The notes beneath the pieces were generated by a model. It saw nothing but the letters and a program-made list of their open reading frames with translations. It was not told the DNA's origin and searched no databases. Source: Cellulomonas sp. (lineage in GTDB: Bacteria; Actinomycetota; Actinomycetes; Actinomycetales; Cellulomonadaceae). From it: 59,500 nucleotides of DNA. Numbering within the stretch: the stretch's first letter is position 1; every line of letters begins with the position of its first letter. Positions 1 to 7,522 of this stretch are shown here, piece by piece. Both the position numbers and the translations under genes were made by a program. The stretch is from positions 50,528 to 110,027 of the forward strand of contig NZ_JADGMY010000030.1 of assembly GCF_015234515.1 (NCBI RefSeq). The letters are read 5' to 3'.

Positions 1-316
1 AACTGGATCGCACTCTCACGCGCGAGGTGGGGGCGGTGATCCGCCTCACCTACCCCCCCAGGGGCGCGAGAGTGCAATCCAGCGCACCCCCGGGTAACTG
101 GATCGCACTCTCACGCGCGAGGTGGGGGCGGTGATCCGCCTCACCTACCCACCCAGGGGCGCGAGAGTGCAATCCAGCGCACCCCCGGTCACTGGATCGC
201 GCTCTCACGCGCGAGGTGGGGGCGGTGATCCGCCTCACCTCCCCCCATCCAGGGGCGTGAGAGTGCAATCCAGCGCACCACCGGAACTGGATCGCGCTCT
301 CACGCGCGAGGGGGGC
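1..316. repeat. Tandem ~95-bp hairpin repeats, 3.3 copies
   Basis: Three near-identical units begin at about 2, 97 and 191 (spacing 95, then 94 bp). A truncated fourth copy runs from 286 to about 313. Each unit starts ACTGGATCG and ends AATCCAGCGCACC. Its two ends form an imperfect inverted repeat: in unit 1, 3-22 pairs with 64-82 with two mismatches in 19. The middle contains GAGGTGGGGGCGGTGATCC. The last copy supplies the stop codon of the small gene ending at 300. This resembles a REP/BIME-type intergenic element; transcript termination or nucleoid binding are possible roles but nothing here decides between them. No cas genes are nearby and the units carry no variable spacers. Confidence 0.85.
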
Positions 317-608
317 GGCGACCTGCGGGGTACCAGCGGTTGCCGTAGCGGCGGGTCAGGTGGCCGTCCGTGGTCTCGGCGAGCTCGTCGAGGCGTTCGA
401 TGACGGCCCACCCGACGCGTCGTGCGGACCGGTCGTCGTCCGCCTCGAACCGCACGGTCACCCGCGCCGCGCCGCGCACCACGCCGACGTCGAACGCCTC
501 GACCGTCGTCAGGGCCCGCGCCGCGGCGACCGCCTCGGGCAGCACGTCGGGGGCGGACGTGCCGGGACGCAGCAGCCCGACGGACGCCGTCACGCGGTAG
601 GACGGCAC
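300..608 (-). CDS. Small conserved-looking protein of unknown function
   Basis: This is a 102-residue protein I do not recognise. It has no membrane segment or signal peptide and ends in an Arg/Pro-rich tail, partly encoded inside the hairpin repeat. A central alternating hydrophobic pattern (ARVTVRFEA) followed by a predicted helix (AVIERLDELAE) suggests a small alpha/beta fold. The GTG start lies one base beyond the stop codon of the NUDIX gene, so the two are probably translationally coupled. Together with the FAD oxidoreductase gene they form one minus-strand unit. Family membership is unknown; the gene call rests on codon use and tight spacing. Confidence 0.6.
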   Translation of the reverse strand: MPSYRVTASVGLLRPGTSAPDVLPEAVAAARALTTVEAFDVGVVRGAARVTVRFEADDDRSARRVGWAVIERLDELAETTDGHLTRRYGNRWYPAGRRPPRA

Positions 609-609
609 G

Positions 610-1035
610 TCAGTCCCGCACGGGCAGGCCGGCGAGCCGTCGCGCGGCGTCGACCAGGCCGACGCGGCGCAGGTCGTCGACGTCGGCGAGCAGGAACCAC
701 GCGGCCTCGTCCGTGGACCCGTCGACCTCGTGCGTCAGCCGCCCGCCGACGACGTGCGCGCGGTACAGGACCCGCAGCCCGTGCAGGTCGGGGCCCGGGA
801 TGACACGGTCGGCGCCGCGGAACACGATCGAGTCGATGCCGAGGAGCTCGTCGAGCTCGACGTCGTACCCCGTCTCCTCGCGCACCTCGCGCACCGCGGC
901 CTGCTCGGGGTGCTCACCGGGGTCGATGCCCCCGCCGGGCAGGGTCCACCCGTGCAGGTCACCCTCCGCCCAGTGGGCGAGCAGCAACCGCCCCTGGTCG
1001 ACGACGACGGCGTACGCAGCCACCCGGGTATCCAC
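610..1035 (-). CDS. NUDIX hydrolase
   Basis: A 141-residue protein with a complete Nudix box at about residues 36-58: G-x5-E-x7, then REVREETGY, the metal-binding core that cleaves nucleoside-diphosphate-linked substrates. The fold core before it (WTLPGGGIDPGEH) is typical of MutT-like enzymes. The substrate cannot be told from sequence. I placed the start at GTG 1035 because a GAGG stretch overlaps the stop codon of the upstream oxidoreductase gene 12 nt before it; GTG 1023 is an alternative. It lies just downstream of the FAD oxidoreductase gene and one base upstream of the small unknown gene. Confidence 0.88.
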   Translation of the reverse strand: MDTRVAAYAVVVDQGRLLLAHWAEGDLHGWTLPGGGIDPGEHPEQAAVREVREETGYDVELDELLGIDSIVFRGADRVIPGPDLHGLRVLYRAHVVGGRLTHEVDGSTDEAAWFLLADVDDLRRVGLVDAARRLAGLPVRD

Positions 1036-1046
1036 GGTCGACGACG

Positions 1047-2483
1047 CTACCTCGCGCCACCGACGGCGTCGGGCGCGTCGTCCCGCAGCACGGCGGGCCG
1101 CGGCACCGGCGGGCCGTACCCGCGGGCGCGCGCCCGCACCCAGCGCGCGACGAGCCGCGGGTGGAACAGGCTCGTCGGCGGCGCCACCAGCTGGTAGATG
1201 CGGGACAGCGCGCCCTGGGCGGCGTCGTCGCCGTGCGCGCTCATCCGCTCGAGCTCCGCGATCCACCGCCCCGAGATGACCGACACCGGCGCGCGGGACG
1301 TCGGCAGACCGGCGAGGACCTGGTCCGCCGTGGTCGCCATCAGCCAGGGCAGGTCGCTCAGCCGCGCGCACTCGCGGACCGCCCGCGCAGCCCCGCCGGG
1401 TGCGGCCAGCCCACCGCGGGCGTCGGCCCGGCGCAGCGCGAGGGCGTCGAGCGCGGCGACCGTGATGCCCTGCCCGTAGACGGGGTTGAACGCGCACAGC
1501 GCGTCGCCGACGACGACGAGCCCGTCGGGCCAGCCCGGCACACGGTCGTACCGGTGCCGGCGGTTGCCCGTCTGACGGTGCGTCGCGACGTCGCCGTCGA
1601 GGTGCCCGGCCGCGACCATGCGCGCCAGGGAGTCGTCGCGCAGGCCGGCGAGATAGTCCCGCAGCGCGGGCAGGTCGCGCGGTGGACGCTGCTCGTCCGC
1701 GCCGACGCCGGTCACGGTCCACCAGCCCGCACCGGTGGGCAGTGCGAGGCCGCCGCCCAGGCCGCGGACCGGCAGCAGGACGACGCCCGCGACCCCGACC
1801 TTCTCCGTCGGCAGCCGCAGACGCACGGTCGAGTAGCCGACGCGCGCGTCGAGCGCGTCGACCGCGGCGGGCGCCACGTCGAGCGCCTCGAGCCACGTCG
1901 GCAGGCGCGACGCGCGCCCGGACGCGTCGACGACGAGGTCGGCGGGCCACGGCTCGGGCGCCGGGTCGTCCCCGGGTGAGGCGTCGGGCGCGTCCGACCA
2001 GCCGACGGGCACGGCGTCGACCCACCAGCGCGGCTCGCCGGGCCCGCCGCGACGCAGCCCGGCGACGCGCCGACCGCCGAGTACGCGCACGCCCGGCGAC
2101 GCCTCGACGCGCTGCCGCAGGAGAAGCTCGACGAGCGGGCGCGGCGCGAGGAGCACCTCGACCTGCCGGGACGGCGGGGACCAGCCCGCCGCACCGAGCC
2201 ACGCCAGCTCCCCGGTGTCCACGGGGACGGCGCCGGCGGCGCGCAGGTCGTCACCGAACCCGGGCAGCAGCTCCTCGATCGCGGTCAGGCCCCGGCGCAG
2301 CAGCAGGTGCGGCTGACGCCCCTGCGGCACGCCGGGCCGCGGGGCGGGCCGGTCCGGCAGGTCGTCGCGGTCGAGCACGGTGACGGTGCGGCCGTCGCGC
2401 GCGAGCGCGGCGGCGGCCAGCAGCCCCGCCATGCCGGCGCCGATGACGACGACGTCCTGCACCTGTGCCCCCTGCACGGCCAT
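1047..2483 (-). CDS. FAD-dependent oxidoreductase (geranylgeranyl reductase/monooxygenase type)
   Basis: A 478-residue flavoprotein. The N-terminus carries the Rossmann dinucleotide fingerprint VIGAGMAGL (about residues 13-21) ending in an acidic residue (VLDRDD). About two thirds along is the second FAD motif, GDALCAFNPVYGQG, which contacts the ribityl chain in p-hydroxybenzoate-hydroxylase-like and geranylgeranyl-reductase-like enzymes. The motif GRQPHLLLRRG before the middle resembles annotated FAD-binding monooxygenases of actinobacteria. The substrate is unknown. An AG-rich site (GAGGATGAGG) precedes ATG 2483. The gene is followed by the NUDIX and small unknown genes on the same strand, probably as one operon. 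Confidence 0.82.
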   Translation of the reverse strand: MAVQGAQVQDVVVIGAGMAGLLAAAALARDGRTVTVLDRDDLPDRPAPRPGVPQGRQPHLLLRRGLTAIEELLPGFGDDLRAAGAVPVDTGELAWLGAAGWSPPSRQVEVLLAPRPLVELLLRQRVEASPGVRVLGGRRVAGLRRGGPGEPRWWVDAVPVGWSDAPDASPGDDPAPEPWPADLVVDASGRASRLPTWLEALDVAPAAVDALDARVGYSTVRLRLPTEKVGVAGVVLLPVRGLGGGLALPTGAGWWTVTGVGADEQRPPRDLPALRDYLAGLRDDSLARMVAAGHLDGDVATHRQTGNRRHRYDRVPGWPDGLVVVGDALCAFNPVYGQGITVAALDALALRRADARGGLAAPGGAARAVRECARLSDLPWLMATTADQVLAGLPTSRAPVSVISGRWIAELERMSAHGDDAAQGALSRIYQLVAPPTSLFHPRLVARWVRARARGYGPPVPRPAVLRDDAPDAVGGAR

Positions 2484-2537
2484 GCCTCATCCTCGCTGGC
2501 GGTCGCCGTGCGGCACCAGACCCACGGGGTCGGCATC

Positions 2538-3146
2538 TCAGGCGTCGGGCAGGTGGTCCTTCGCGTCGTCGTACGTCCCCGCGCCCGGGAGCTCGGCGGG
2601 TGCGTACACGAGCCGCACGACGCCCGTCGGGAAGACCGCGGACCTCAGCAGCGCGAGCGGCTGGATGGTGTCGGCGTCGGCGAACAGGCGCTCGCCCTTG
2701 CGTGCGGCCACGGGGTGGACGAGCAGCCGCAGCTCGTCGAGCAGGCCGGCGTCGAGCAGCTGGCGGACCACGGAGATCGACCCCGCGAGGAGCACCTTGC
2801 CGACCGCCGGGTCCTCCTTGAACGCCCGGACCGCACCGACCACGTCGGCCGTGCGCTCGACGTTGCGCCACCCCAGGTCCTGCTCGCCACGCGTCGCGAC
2901 GAGCTTGCGGAGGTCGCCGAGCTGCTTCGCGAACGACGCGTCCTCGCCCCCGGCCGCCTCACGGTCGGGCCACGCGCCGGCGAACGAGTCGTACGTGACC
3001 CGGCCCAGCACCAGGACGTCGACGTCCTCGTAGTCCTCGCCGACCGCCGCGCCCATGTGCTCGTCGAAGTACGGGAAGTGCCACGCGGGGTCGATCTCGG
3101 CCACGCCGTCGAGCGAGATGAACAGGGTGGAGACGACTGTCGCCAT
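2538..3146 (-). CDS. Dihydrofolate reductase family protein (RibD C-terminal-like)
   Basis: A 202-residue protein of the DHFR/RibD-C superfamily: N-terminal strand VSTLFISLDGV, the LGRVTYDSF segment, and LLAGSISVVRQLL followed by DELRLLVHPV, which form the NADPH-binding fold. Proteins of this kind are usually annotated as YyaP/YwjB-like deaminase-reductases with unknown substrate. I chose ATG 3146 because GGAGGT sits 8 nt upstream; a longer frame starts at 3176 but lacks such a site. It is on the same strand as the oxidoreductase gene 54 bp downstream and could share its transcript. Confidence 0.85.
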   Translation of the reverse strand: MATVVSTLFISLDGVAEIDPAWHFPYFDEHMGAAVGEDYEDVDVLVLGRVTYDSFAGAWPDREAAGGEDASFAKQLGDLRKLVATRGEQDLGWRNVERTADVVGAVRAFKEDPAVGKVLLAGSISVVRQLLDAGLLDELRLLVHPVAARKGERLFADADTIQPLALLRSAVFPTGVVRLVYAPAELPGAGTYDDAKDHLPDA

Positions 3147-3245
3147 GGCGGTACCTCCGGTGAGGGGTCGGGTCACGGGGCAGACCGGCGTGCCGAGCCG
3201 GACTCATCGGGGTCAGTCGCCGATCCACGCACCGGCGCGCTCCCG

Positions 3246-3302
3246 GAAGTGGTCACACCGTCGACCACTCCGCGCCGAGCAGTCCCCCGGTGTGACCACT
3301 TC
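3246..3302. promoter_or_regulatory. 15-bp inverted repeat upstream of the pirin gene
   Basis: The arms GAAGTGGTCACACCG (3246-3260) and CGGTGTGACCACTTC (3288-3302) are perfect complements separated by 27 nt. The right arm ends 17 nt before the TAGCCT box at 3320. The same GAAGTGGTCA core recurs downstream of the pirin gene. Position suggests an operator or a paired binding site; the regulator is unknown. Confidence 0.55.
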
Positions 3303-3319
3303 TCGGGGGCGCCCGCACG

Positions 3320-3325
3320 TAGCCT
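3320..3325 (+). promoter_or_regulatory. -10 box of a leaderless promoter (pirin gene)
   Basis: TAGCCT lies 7 nt before GTG 3333 with no Shine-Dalgarno sequence, matching the TANNNT signature seen before many genes in this window. Confidence 0.5.
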
Positions 3326-3332
3326 GGCCCGT

Positions 3333-4322
3333 GTGACCAACCTTGAGGCGCAGCCACGGGAGCTCGTGTGCGCTGCCGGGCCGGCCCAGGACGTGCAGCT
3401 CGTCGAGCCGCGCGACGTGCCGCTGGGCGGGCCGCGCGCCATGACCGTGCGTCGGACGCTGCCGTCACGTGCGCGGTCGCTGGTGGGGCCGTTCTGCTTC
3501 GCGGACCACTACGGCCCGGACGACGTCGCGGCGAGCGGCGGCATGGACGTGCCGCCGCACCCGCACACCGGGCTGCAGACGGTCACGTGGCTCTTCGAGG
3601 GGTCGGTGCTGCACCGCGACGCGCTCGGGTCGGAGCAGGTCGTCGTGCCGGGCCAGCTCAACCTCATGACGGCGGGCCGCGGCATCTGCCACAGCGAGGA
3701 GTCGACGCCCGCGCTGTTCCCGGACCGGCCGGTGCTGCACGGCGTGCAGCTGTGGACGGCGCTGCCCGAGCCCGCCCGGCACGGCGAGCGGGCGTTCGAC
3801 CACGTCGCGGACGTCCCGACGTTCACGCTCGACGGTGCGCTGTTCCGGGTGTTCATGGGTGCGCTGGGCGGGGTGGCGTCACCGGCGCGTGCGTACTCGC
3901 CGCTCGTCGCGGCGCAGGTCGACGTGCCCGCAGGGGCCCGCGTGACCCTCCCCGTGGACCCCACGTTCGAGCACGGCGTCCTGGTCGACACGGGCACGCT
4001 GCGGTTCGAGGGCCACGACGTCGCCCGGTCGTGGCTCGCGTACGTGCCCCCGGGGCGTGACGTCCTGGTCCTCGAGGCCGGTGACGCGCCCGTGCGCGCG
4101 GTGCTCCTGGGCGGCGCGCCGTTCGACGAGCCCGTCCTCATGTGGTGGAACTTCGTCGGACGGACGCACGACGAGGTCGTCGAGGCGCGCGCGCAGTGGC
4201 AGGACGCGATCGCCGGTGACACCGCCGGGCTGGGCCGGTTCGGCGAGGTGCACGGCTACGCGGGCCCGCCCCTGCCGGCCCCGGAGCTGCCGAACGTGCG
4301 GCTGCGTCCTCGCGAGCGCTGA
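3333..4322 (+). CDS. Pirin family protein
   Basis: A 329-residue bicupin. The N-terminal cupin has the pirin metal-site residues in PHPHTGLQTVTW and later HSEE (GICHSEES), giving the His-x-His, His and Glu ligands. The second cupin (about residues 180-290) lacks these, as is normal. A pirin signature MWWNFVGRTHDEV is present near the C-terminus. Bacterial pirins include quercetinases and metabolic modulators; the actual role here is not visible. Start GTG 3333 is preceded by TAGCCT and no ribosome site, suggesting a leaderless mRNA. The gene stands alone, bracketed by copies of the GAAGTGGTCA motif. Confidence 0.9.
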   Translation: MTNLEAQPRELVCAAGPAQDVQLVEPRDVPLGGPRAMTVRRTLPSRARSLVGPFCFADHYGPDDVAASGGMDVPPHPHTGLQTVTWLFEGSVLHRDALGSEQVVVPGQLNLMTAGRGICHSEESTPALFPDRPVLHGVQLWTALPEPARHGERAFDHVADVPTFTLDGALFRVFMGALGGVASPARAYSPLVAAQVDVPAGARVTLPVDPTFEHGVLVDTGTLRFEGHDVARSWLAYVPPGRDVLVLEAGDAPVRAVLLGGAPFDEPVLMWWNFVGRTHDEVVEARAQWQDAIAGDTAGLGRFGEVHGYAGPPLPAPELPNVRLRPRER

Positions 4323-4331
4323 CGCCCCGAG

Positions 4332-4391
4332 AGTGGTCACCCCGGTGACCACTTCCACGCCCCGCACGCGCCGGATCTGACCACTTCCGGA
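4332..4391. promoter_or_regulatory. Palindrome plus half site downstream of the pirin gene
   Basis: AGTGGTCACC (4332-4341) and GGTGACCACT (4344-4353) form a perfect palindrome with a 2-nt centre. A further half site, TGACCACTTCCGG, lies at 4379-4391. It lies between the convergent pirin and methyltransferase genes. The 2-nt loop is poor for a terminator, and the shared core with 3246-3302 favours a protein-binding site. Confidence 0.5.
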
Positions 4392-4401
4392 CGGTCCGGC
4401 G

Positions 4402-5178
4402 TCACTGCTCCCGGACGAGGACAGCCGACAGGTACCGCGTCGCGCCCGTGGTGAACCGGTCGTGCGTGCGCGTGCCGTCGAGGCCCGCGAAGGGCCGGAA
4501 CAGCGGCTGCACCGGGCGCGGGATCCAGTCCCGCACCAGCGCGGCGCGTCGCGCGTCGTCGAGGCGCAGCGCGTGCAGGACCTCGGCCGTGACGTCGTCC
4601 TCGCGCACCGGCGCGAGCCCGCTGGACCGCAGCTGTGCGCGCGTCACCGCCACGTCGTCCGCGCCGCGGAAGTCCGCCCACGCGAAGGTGCCGCCCGGAC
4701 GCAGCACCCGGTGCACCTCTGCGACGAACCGCTCCACCGACGGGTAGCAGTGCGACGACTCGACGTTGAGCACGACGTCGAACGACGCGTCGTCGAACGG
4801 CAGCGCGAGCGCGTCGCCCTGGACGAACCGCAGGCCTGGTCCGCGGCGGTCGCGGCGGCTGAGCGCCACCGCGGAGGCCGCCAGGTCCACGCCCGTGGTC
4901 GTCCGCGGCCCGAGCGAGCGCGCCACCCACGACGCTCCCCCGCCGCGCCCGGACCCGACCTCCAGGACGTCCGCGCCCGCCACCGCCACGCCGTGCAGGA
5001 CGTGGGCGTAGAGCCCGATGCCGTACCGGTCCGGCTCGTCGGCGGGGTCGAGGACCAGCGGCGGTGCGGCGCCGTCGACGGGCGCGAAGCCGTAGTTCAT
5101 GAACGTCCACTCCGGCTGCCGGACGCGGGCGCCGAGCAGCTCGTAGCACGCACGCCACGCGAGCTGTCGCAGTCCCAT
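4402..5178 (-). CDS. SAM-dependent class I methyltransferase
   Basis: A 258-residue methyltransferase. Motif I is VLEVGSGRGGGASW (about residues 70-83), the acidic end of strand 2 is TGVDLA, and motif IV/post-I is FDVVLNVESSHCYP followed by EVHRVLRPGG. The N-terminal WTFMNYGFAPVD resembles the mycobacterial phthiotriol/sterol-type methyltransferase branch, hinting at a lipid or polyketide substrate, but this is inference. Start ATG 5178 is preceded by TACGTT at 6 nt and no ribosome site (leaderless); a longer frame to 5274 would overlap the next gene and is unlikely. The upstream Pr6Pr gene ends 28 bp away on the same strand. Confidence 0.85.
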   Translation of the reverse strand: MGLRQLAWRACYELLGARVRQPEWTFMNYGFAPVDGAAPPLVLDPADEPDRYGIGLYAHVLHGVAVAGADVLEVGSGRGGGASWVARSLGPRTTTGVDLAASAVALSRRDRRGPGLRFVQGDALALPFDDASFDVVLNVESSHCYPSVERFVAEVHRVLRPGGTFAWADFRGADDVAVTRAQLRSSGLAPVREDDVTAEVLHALRLDDARRAALVRDWIPRPVQPLFRPFAGLDGTRTHDRFTTGATRYLSAVLVREQ

Positions 5179-5184
5179 CGGGCG

Positions 5185-5190
5185 AACGTA
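5185..5190 (-). promoter_or_regulatory. -10 box of a leaderless promoter (methyltransferase gene)
   Basis: On the minus strand TACGTT is followed by 6 nt and then ATG 5178, without a Shine-Dalgarno sequence. Confidence 0.5.
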
Positions 5191-5206
5191 CCGGCCCGCG
5201 GCCCGC

Positions 5207-5845
5207 TCAGACGGGCGCGGGGGCCACCGGCCGGCGCAGCCCCCGCGTCCGGCCGGCGGACCACACGAGCGCACCCGCGGCGAGCAGCACGACGACCAGC
5301 CCGGCGACGTGCAGGACCAACGAGGGCACGCCCCGCTCGGGGAGCAGGAACCCGTACGGCACCCAGCCCTCGGTGCGCCCGCGCACCACGGCGACCACCA
5401 GCCACAGCACCGGGTACGGCAGCACCACCCACAGCCGCCGCCACGGCAGCGCCGGACGGTCCGCGAGGAGCAGCCAGTCGAGCACCACGACGCACGGGAA
5501 CGCGACGTGCAGGACCGCGCTCACCCAGGGCGTCGTGCCGCCCTCGCCGGGCACCAGGGTCGCGTAGACGACCGCGACGACGACCAGGCACGCGGTCGCC
5601 ACACCCCGCGCGAGCGTGAGCCACGCGGGCACCGGCCGGCCCCAGAGCACCGCCAGCGCGACGAGCAGGACGCCCGCGAGCAGGCTCGTCAGGTTCGTGA
5701 AGTAGCCGAGGAAGTCGACGACGCTGCCGCGCCCCGCCGCACGCTGCTCGGCGTACGAGGCGCCGAGGACGACGAGCACCGATGCCCCGGCCAGGGCCCG
5801 GACGACCCCGGGCAGACGGGCGCCGGGCACCGGGGAGGTCCTCAC
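5207..5845 (-). CDS. Pr6Pr family membrane protein
   Basis: A 212-residue integral membrane protein with about six hydrophobic segments (for example [52 protein letters not shown]). The motif VDFLGYFTNLTSLLAG is the characteristic YFTNLS signature of Pr6Pr/FAR-17a/AIG1-like proteins, whose function in bacteria is unknown. Start GTG 5845 is preceded by TACGCT at 7 nt on the minus strand, another leaderless arrangement. It is divergent from the ECF41-controlled gene at 5960. Confidence 0.82.
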   Translation of the reverse strand: MRTSPVPGARLPGVVRALAGASVLVVLGASYAEQRAAGRGSVVDFLGYFTNLTSLLAGVLLVALAVLWGRPVPAWLTLARGVATACLVVVAVVYATLVPGEGGTTPWVSAVLHVAFPCVVVLDWLLLADRPALPWRRLWVVLPYPVLWLVVAVVRGRTEGWVPYGFLLPERGVPSLVLHVAGLVVVLLAAGALVWSAGRTRGLRRPVAPAPV

Positions 5846-5852
5846 CGTGGCG

Positions 5853-5858
5853 AGCGTA
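5853..5858 (-). promoter_or_regulatory. -10 box of a leaderless promoter (Pr6Pr gene)
   Basis: Minus-strand TACGCT lies 7 nt before GTG 5845; no ribosome-binding site is present. Confidence 0.5.
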
Positions 5859-5891
5859 ACGACCGCGCCGGCCCGCCGGCACGGCCCGCGA

Positions 5892-5918
5892 TGTCACACG
5901 ACGCACCTGTCCGGTGTC
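5892..5918 (+). promoter_or_regulatory. ECF41-type promoter
   Basis: TGTCACA at 5892-5898 and TGTC at 5915-5918 are separated by exactly 16 nt. The ECF41 consensus as I know it is TGTCACA-N16-CGTC, so the -35 is perfect and the -10 has one change. It lies 41 nt upstream of the ATG of the carboxymuconolactone-decarboxylase-like gene, the usual target type of ECF41 sigma factors, and the sigma gene itself is next. Confidence 0.75.
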
Positions 5919-5959
5919 TTCATGCCGTACCCGTCACCCGACGACACCGAGGAGCAGAC

Positions 5960-6562
5960 ATGAACGGCACACCGCGCGTCCCCCCGACCCGGCTCACCGG
6001 CGCGTACGGCGCGCTCGTCCGGCTCGCCTCCCGCCGGATGCTGGGCCACGTGCCCGACTCGGTCGGCGTGCTGTGGCACCAGCCCGCCGTCATGAAGGAC
6101 GCCATGCGTGCGGGACGCCGCGTCGAGGGCTGGAACGAGCTCGACCCCGAGCTGGCGACCTACGCCGCGATGTCCGCCGCCGCGACCGTCGGCTGCGAGT
6201 TCTGCCTGGACCTGCACCACTTCCTGGCGCACCGGCACGGGCTGGACCCCGCGAAGGTGCGTGAGGTCCCGCGGTGGCGGGAGTCGTCCGTGTTCACGCC
6301 GCGCGAGCGCCGGGTCATGGAGTACGCGCAGGCAGCGAGCCTGACCCCACCCGCCGTGACCGACGAGCTGTCCGCGGCACTGCTGGACGACCTCGGTCCT
6401 GCGGCCCTCGTCGAGCTCGCCGCCCGCGTCGCCTTCATGAACATGTCGGCGCGCATGAACATCGCGCTGGGGATCCACTCCGAGGAGTTCGCCGCGGCGT
6501 GCGGGCTGGCGCCGCTCGCCCGTCCGGCCGGCGCCCCGGCCGCGGCCGCGAGGGACCGGTAG
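5960..6562 (+). CDS. Carboxymuconolactone decarboxylase (AhpD-like) family protein
   Basis: A 200-residue protein with the AhpD-like redox motif C79-x2-C82-x3-H86 in VGCEFCLDLHHF, preceded by conserved helices. This indicates a peroxidase/thiol-redox type member of the family rather than a true decarboxylase. It is the 'C' type of COE protein that typically lies next to ECF41 sigma factor genes. ATG 5960 has GAGGAG 6 nt upstream. The ECF41-type promoter at 5892-5918 sits in front, and the sigma factor gene follows a few bases after its stop, so the pair forms a sigma/target module. The physiological substrate is unknown. Confidence 0.9.
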   Translation: MNGTPRVPPTRLTGAYGALVRLASRRMLGHVPDSVGVLWHQPAVMKDAMRAGRRVEGWNELDPELATYAAMSAAATVGCEFCLDLHHFLAHRHGLDPAKVREVPRWRESSVFTPRERRVMEYAQAASLTPPAVTDELSAALLDDLGPAALVELAARVAFMNMSARMNIALGIHSEEFAAACGLAPLARPAGAPAAAARDR

Positions 6563-6565
6563 GTT
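6560..6565 (+). promoter_or_regulatory. -10 box of a possible internal leaderless promoter (ECF41 sigma gene)
   Basis: TAGGTT overlaps the stop codon of the preceding gene and lies 7 nt before GTG 6573, so the sigma factor could also be expressed on its own. Confidence 0.4.
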
Positions 6566-6572
6566 GGCGGGG

Positions 6573-7466
6573 GTGGCCAGCGTCCCGCGCGCCGACGACG
6601 ACCCGTTCGTCGTCCACCGCCGGCTGCTGTTCACCGTCGCGTACGAGCTGCTGGGCTCGGCGGGCGACGCGGAGGACGTGCTGCAGGAGTCGTGGCTGCG
6701 GTGGGCGGGCGTCGACCGCAGCCAGGTGCGCGACCCGCGGGCGTACCTCGTGCGCGTCGTGACGCGGCAGTCGCTGAACCACGTGCGCACCGTGGCACGG
6801 CGCCGTGAGGAGTACGTCGGCGAGTGGCTCCCCGAGCCGCTGCTCACGGCCCCCGACGTGGCGGACGACGCCGCGCTCGCGGACAGCCTGTCGGTCGCGA
6901 TGCTCACGGTGCTGCAGACGCTGCGACCGGCCGAGCGCGTCGTCTTCGTGCTGCACGACGTGTTCGACGTCCCGTACGACGAGATCGCGGAGACGCTCGA
7001 GCGGACGCCCGCGGCGGTGCGGCAGGTCGCGCACCGCGCACGTGAGCACGTGGCGGCCCGGCGACCGCGCGTCCGGACCCTGCGCGCCGAGCACGAGCAG
7101 GTCGTGGAGCGCCTGGTCGCCGCACTGAACACCGGTGACCTGGACGGGCTCCTGGCCGTTCTCGCGCCGGACGTCGTCTCGGTCACGGACAGCGGGGGCA
7201 AGGTCCACGGCGCGGCTCGGCAGCCGGTCGTCGGGGCGCTGCGGCTCGCCCGCTACCTCATGGGCGGGATCTCGCGCGCCAGGGGCGCGGTGCGTGCGGC
7301 CCCGACCTGGGTCAACGGCCAGCCCGGCGTCAGGATGGAGCTGGCCGGGCAGCTGGTCGCGGTGGTCGCCGTCACCGTCGTCGACGGGCGGGTGACCCAG
7401 GTCCACTCGATCGCGAACCCCGACAAGCTGGGACGGCACGTCGAGGAGACCGACGTGAGCCGGTGA
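6573..7466 (+). CDS. ECF41 family RNA polymerase sigma factor (SigJ-like)
   Basis: A 297-residue sigma factor with region 2 (GDAEDVLQESWLRW), region 4 (FDVPYDEIAETL followed by VRQVAHRAREHV) and a C-terminal SnoaL/NTF2-like extension. Family fingerprints are clear: WLPEPL in the linker, DSGGK (family DGGGK) in the extension and NPDKL near the end. In ECF41 proteins the fused extension modulates activity in place of a separate anti-sigma factor. GTG 6573 is favoured because TAGGTT lies 7 nt before it (leaderless, the box overlapping the stop of the upstream gene); TTG 6564 is an alternative. The probable target is the promoter at 5892-5918. Confidence 0.93.
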   Translation: MASVPRADDDPFVVHRRLLFTVAYELLGSAGDAEDVLQESWLRWAGVDRSQVRDPRAYLVRVVTRQSLNHVRTVARRREEYVGEWLPEPLLTAPDVADDAALADSLSVAMLTVLQTLRPAERVVFVLHDVFDVPYDEIAETLERTPAAVRQVAHRAREHVAARRPRVRTLRAEHEQVVERLVAALNTGDLDGLLAVLAPDVVSVTDSGGKVHGAARQPVVGALRLARYLMGGISRARGAVRAAPTWVNGQPGVRMELAGQLVAVVAVTVVDGRVTQVHSIANPDKLGRHVEETDVSR

Positions 7467-7522
7467 GCAGGTACGCCCAGGACCCGCGGCGCCCCGCCGT
7501 CCGGGTGTGCCACGATCGGCAC

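Noticed and set aside
1..316. CRISPR-like array from regularly spaced repeats
   Set aside because: The whole 95-bp unit is repeated without variable spacers, and there are no cas genes in the window.
610..2202. Long open frame antisense/out of frame across the FAD oxidoreductase gene
   Set aside because: Its product is Arg/Ala-rich noise except for the true NUDIX end; the FAD frame has clear motifs. Only the 610-1035 part is real.
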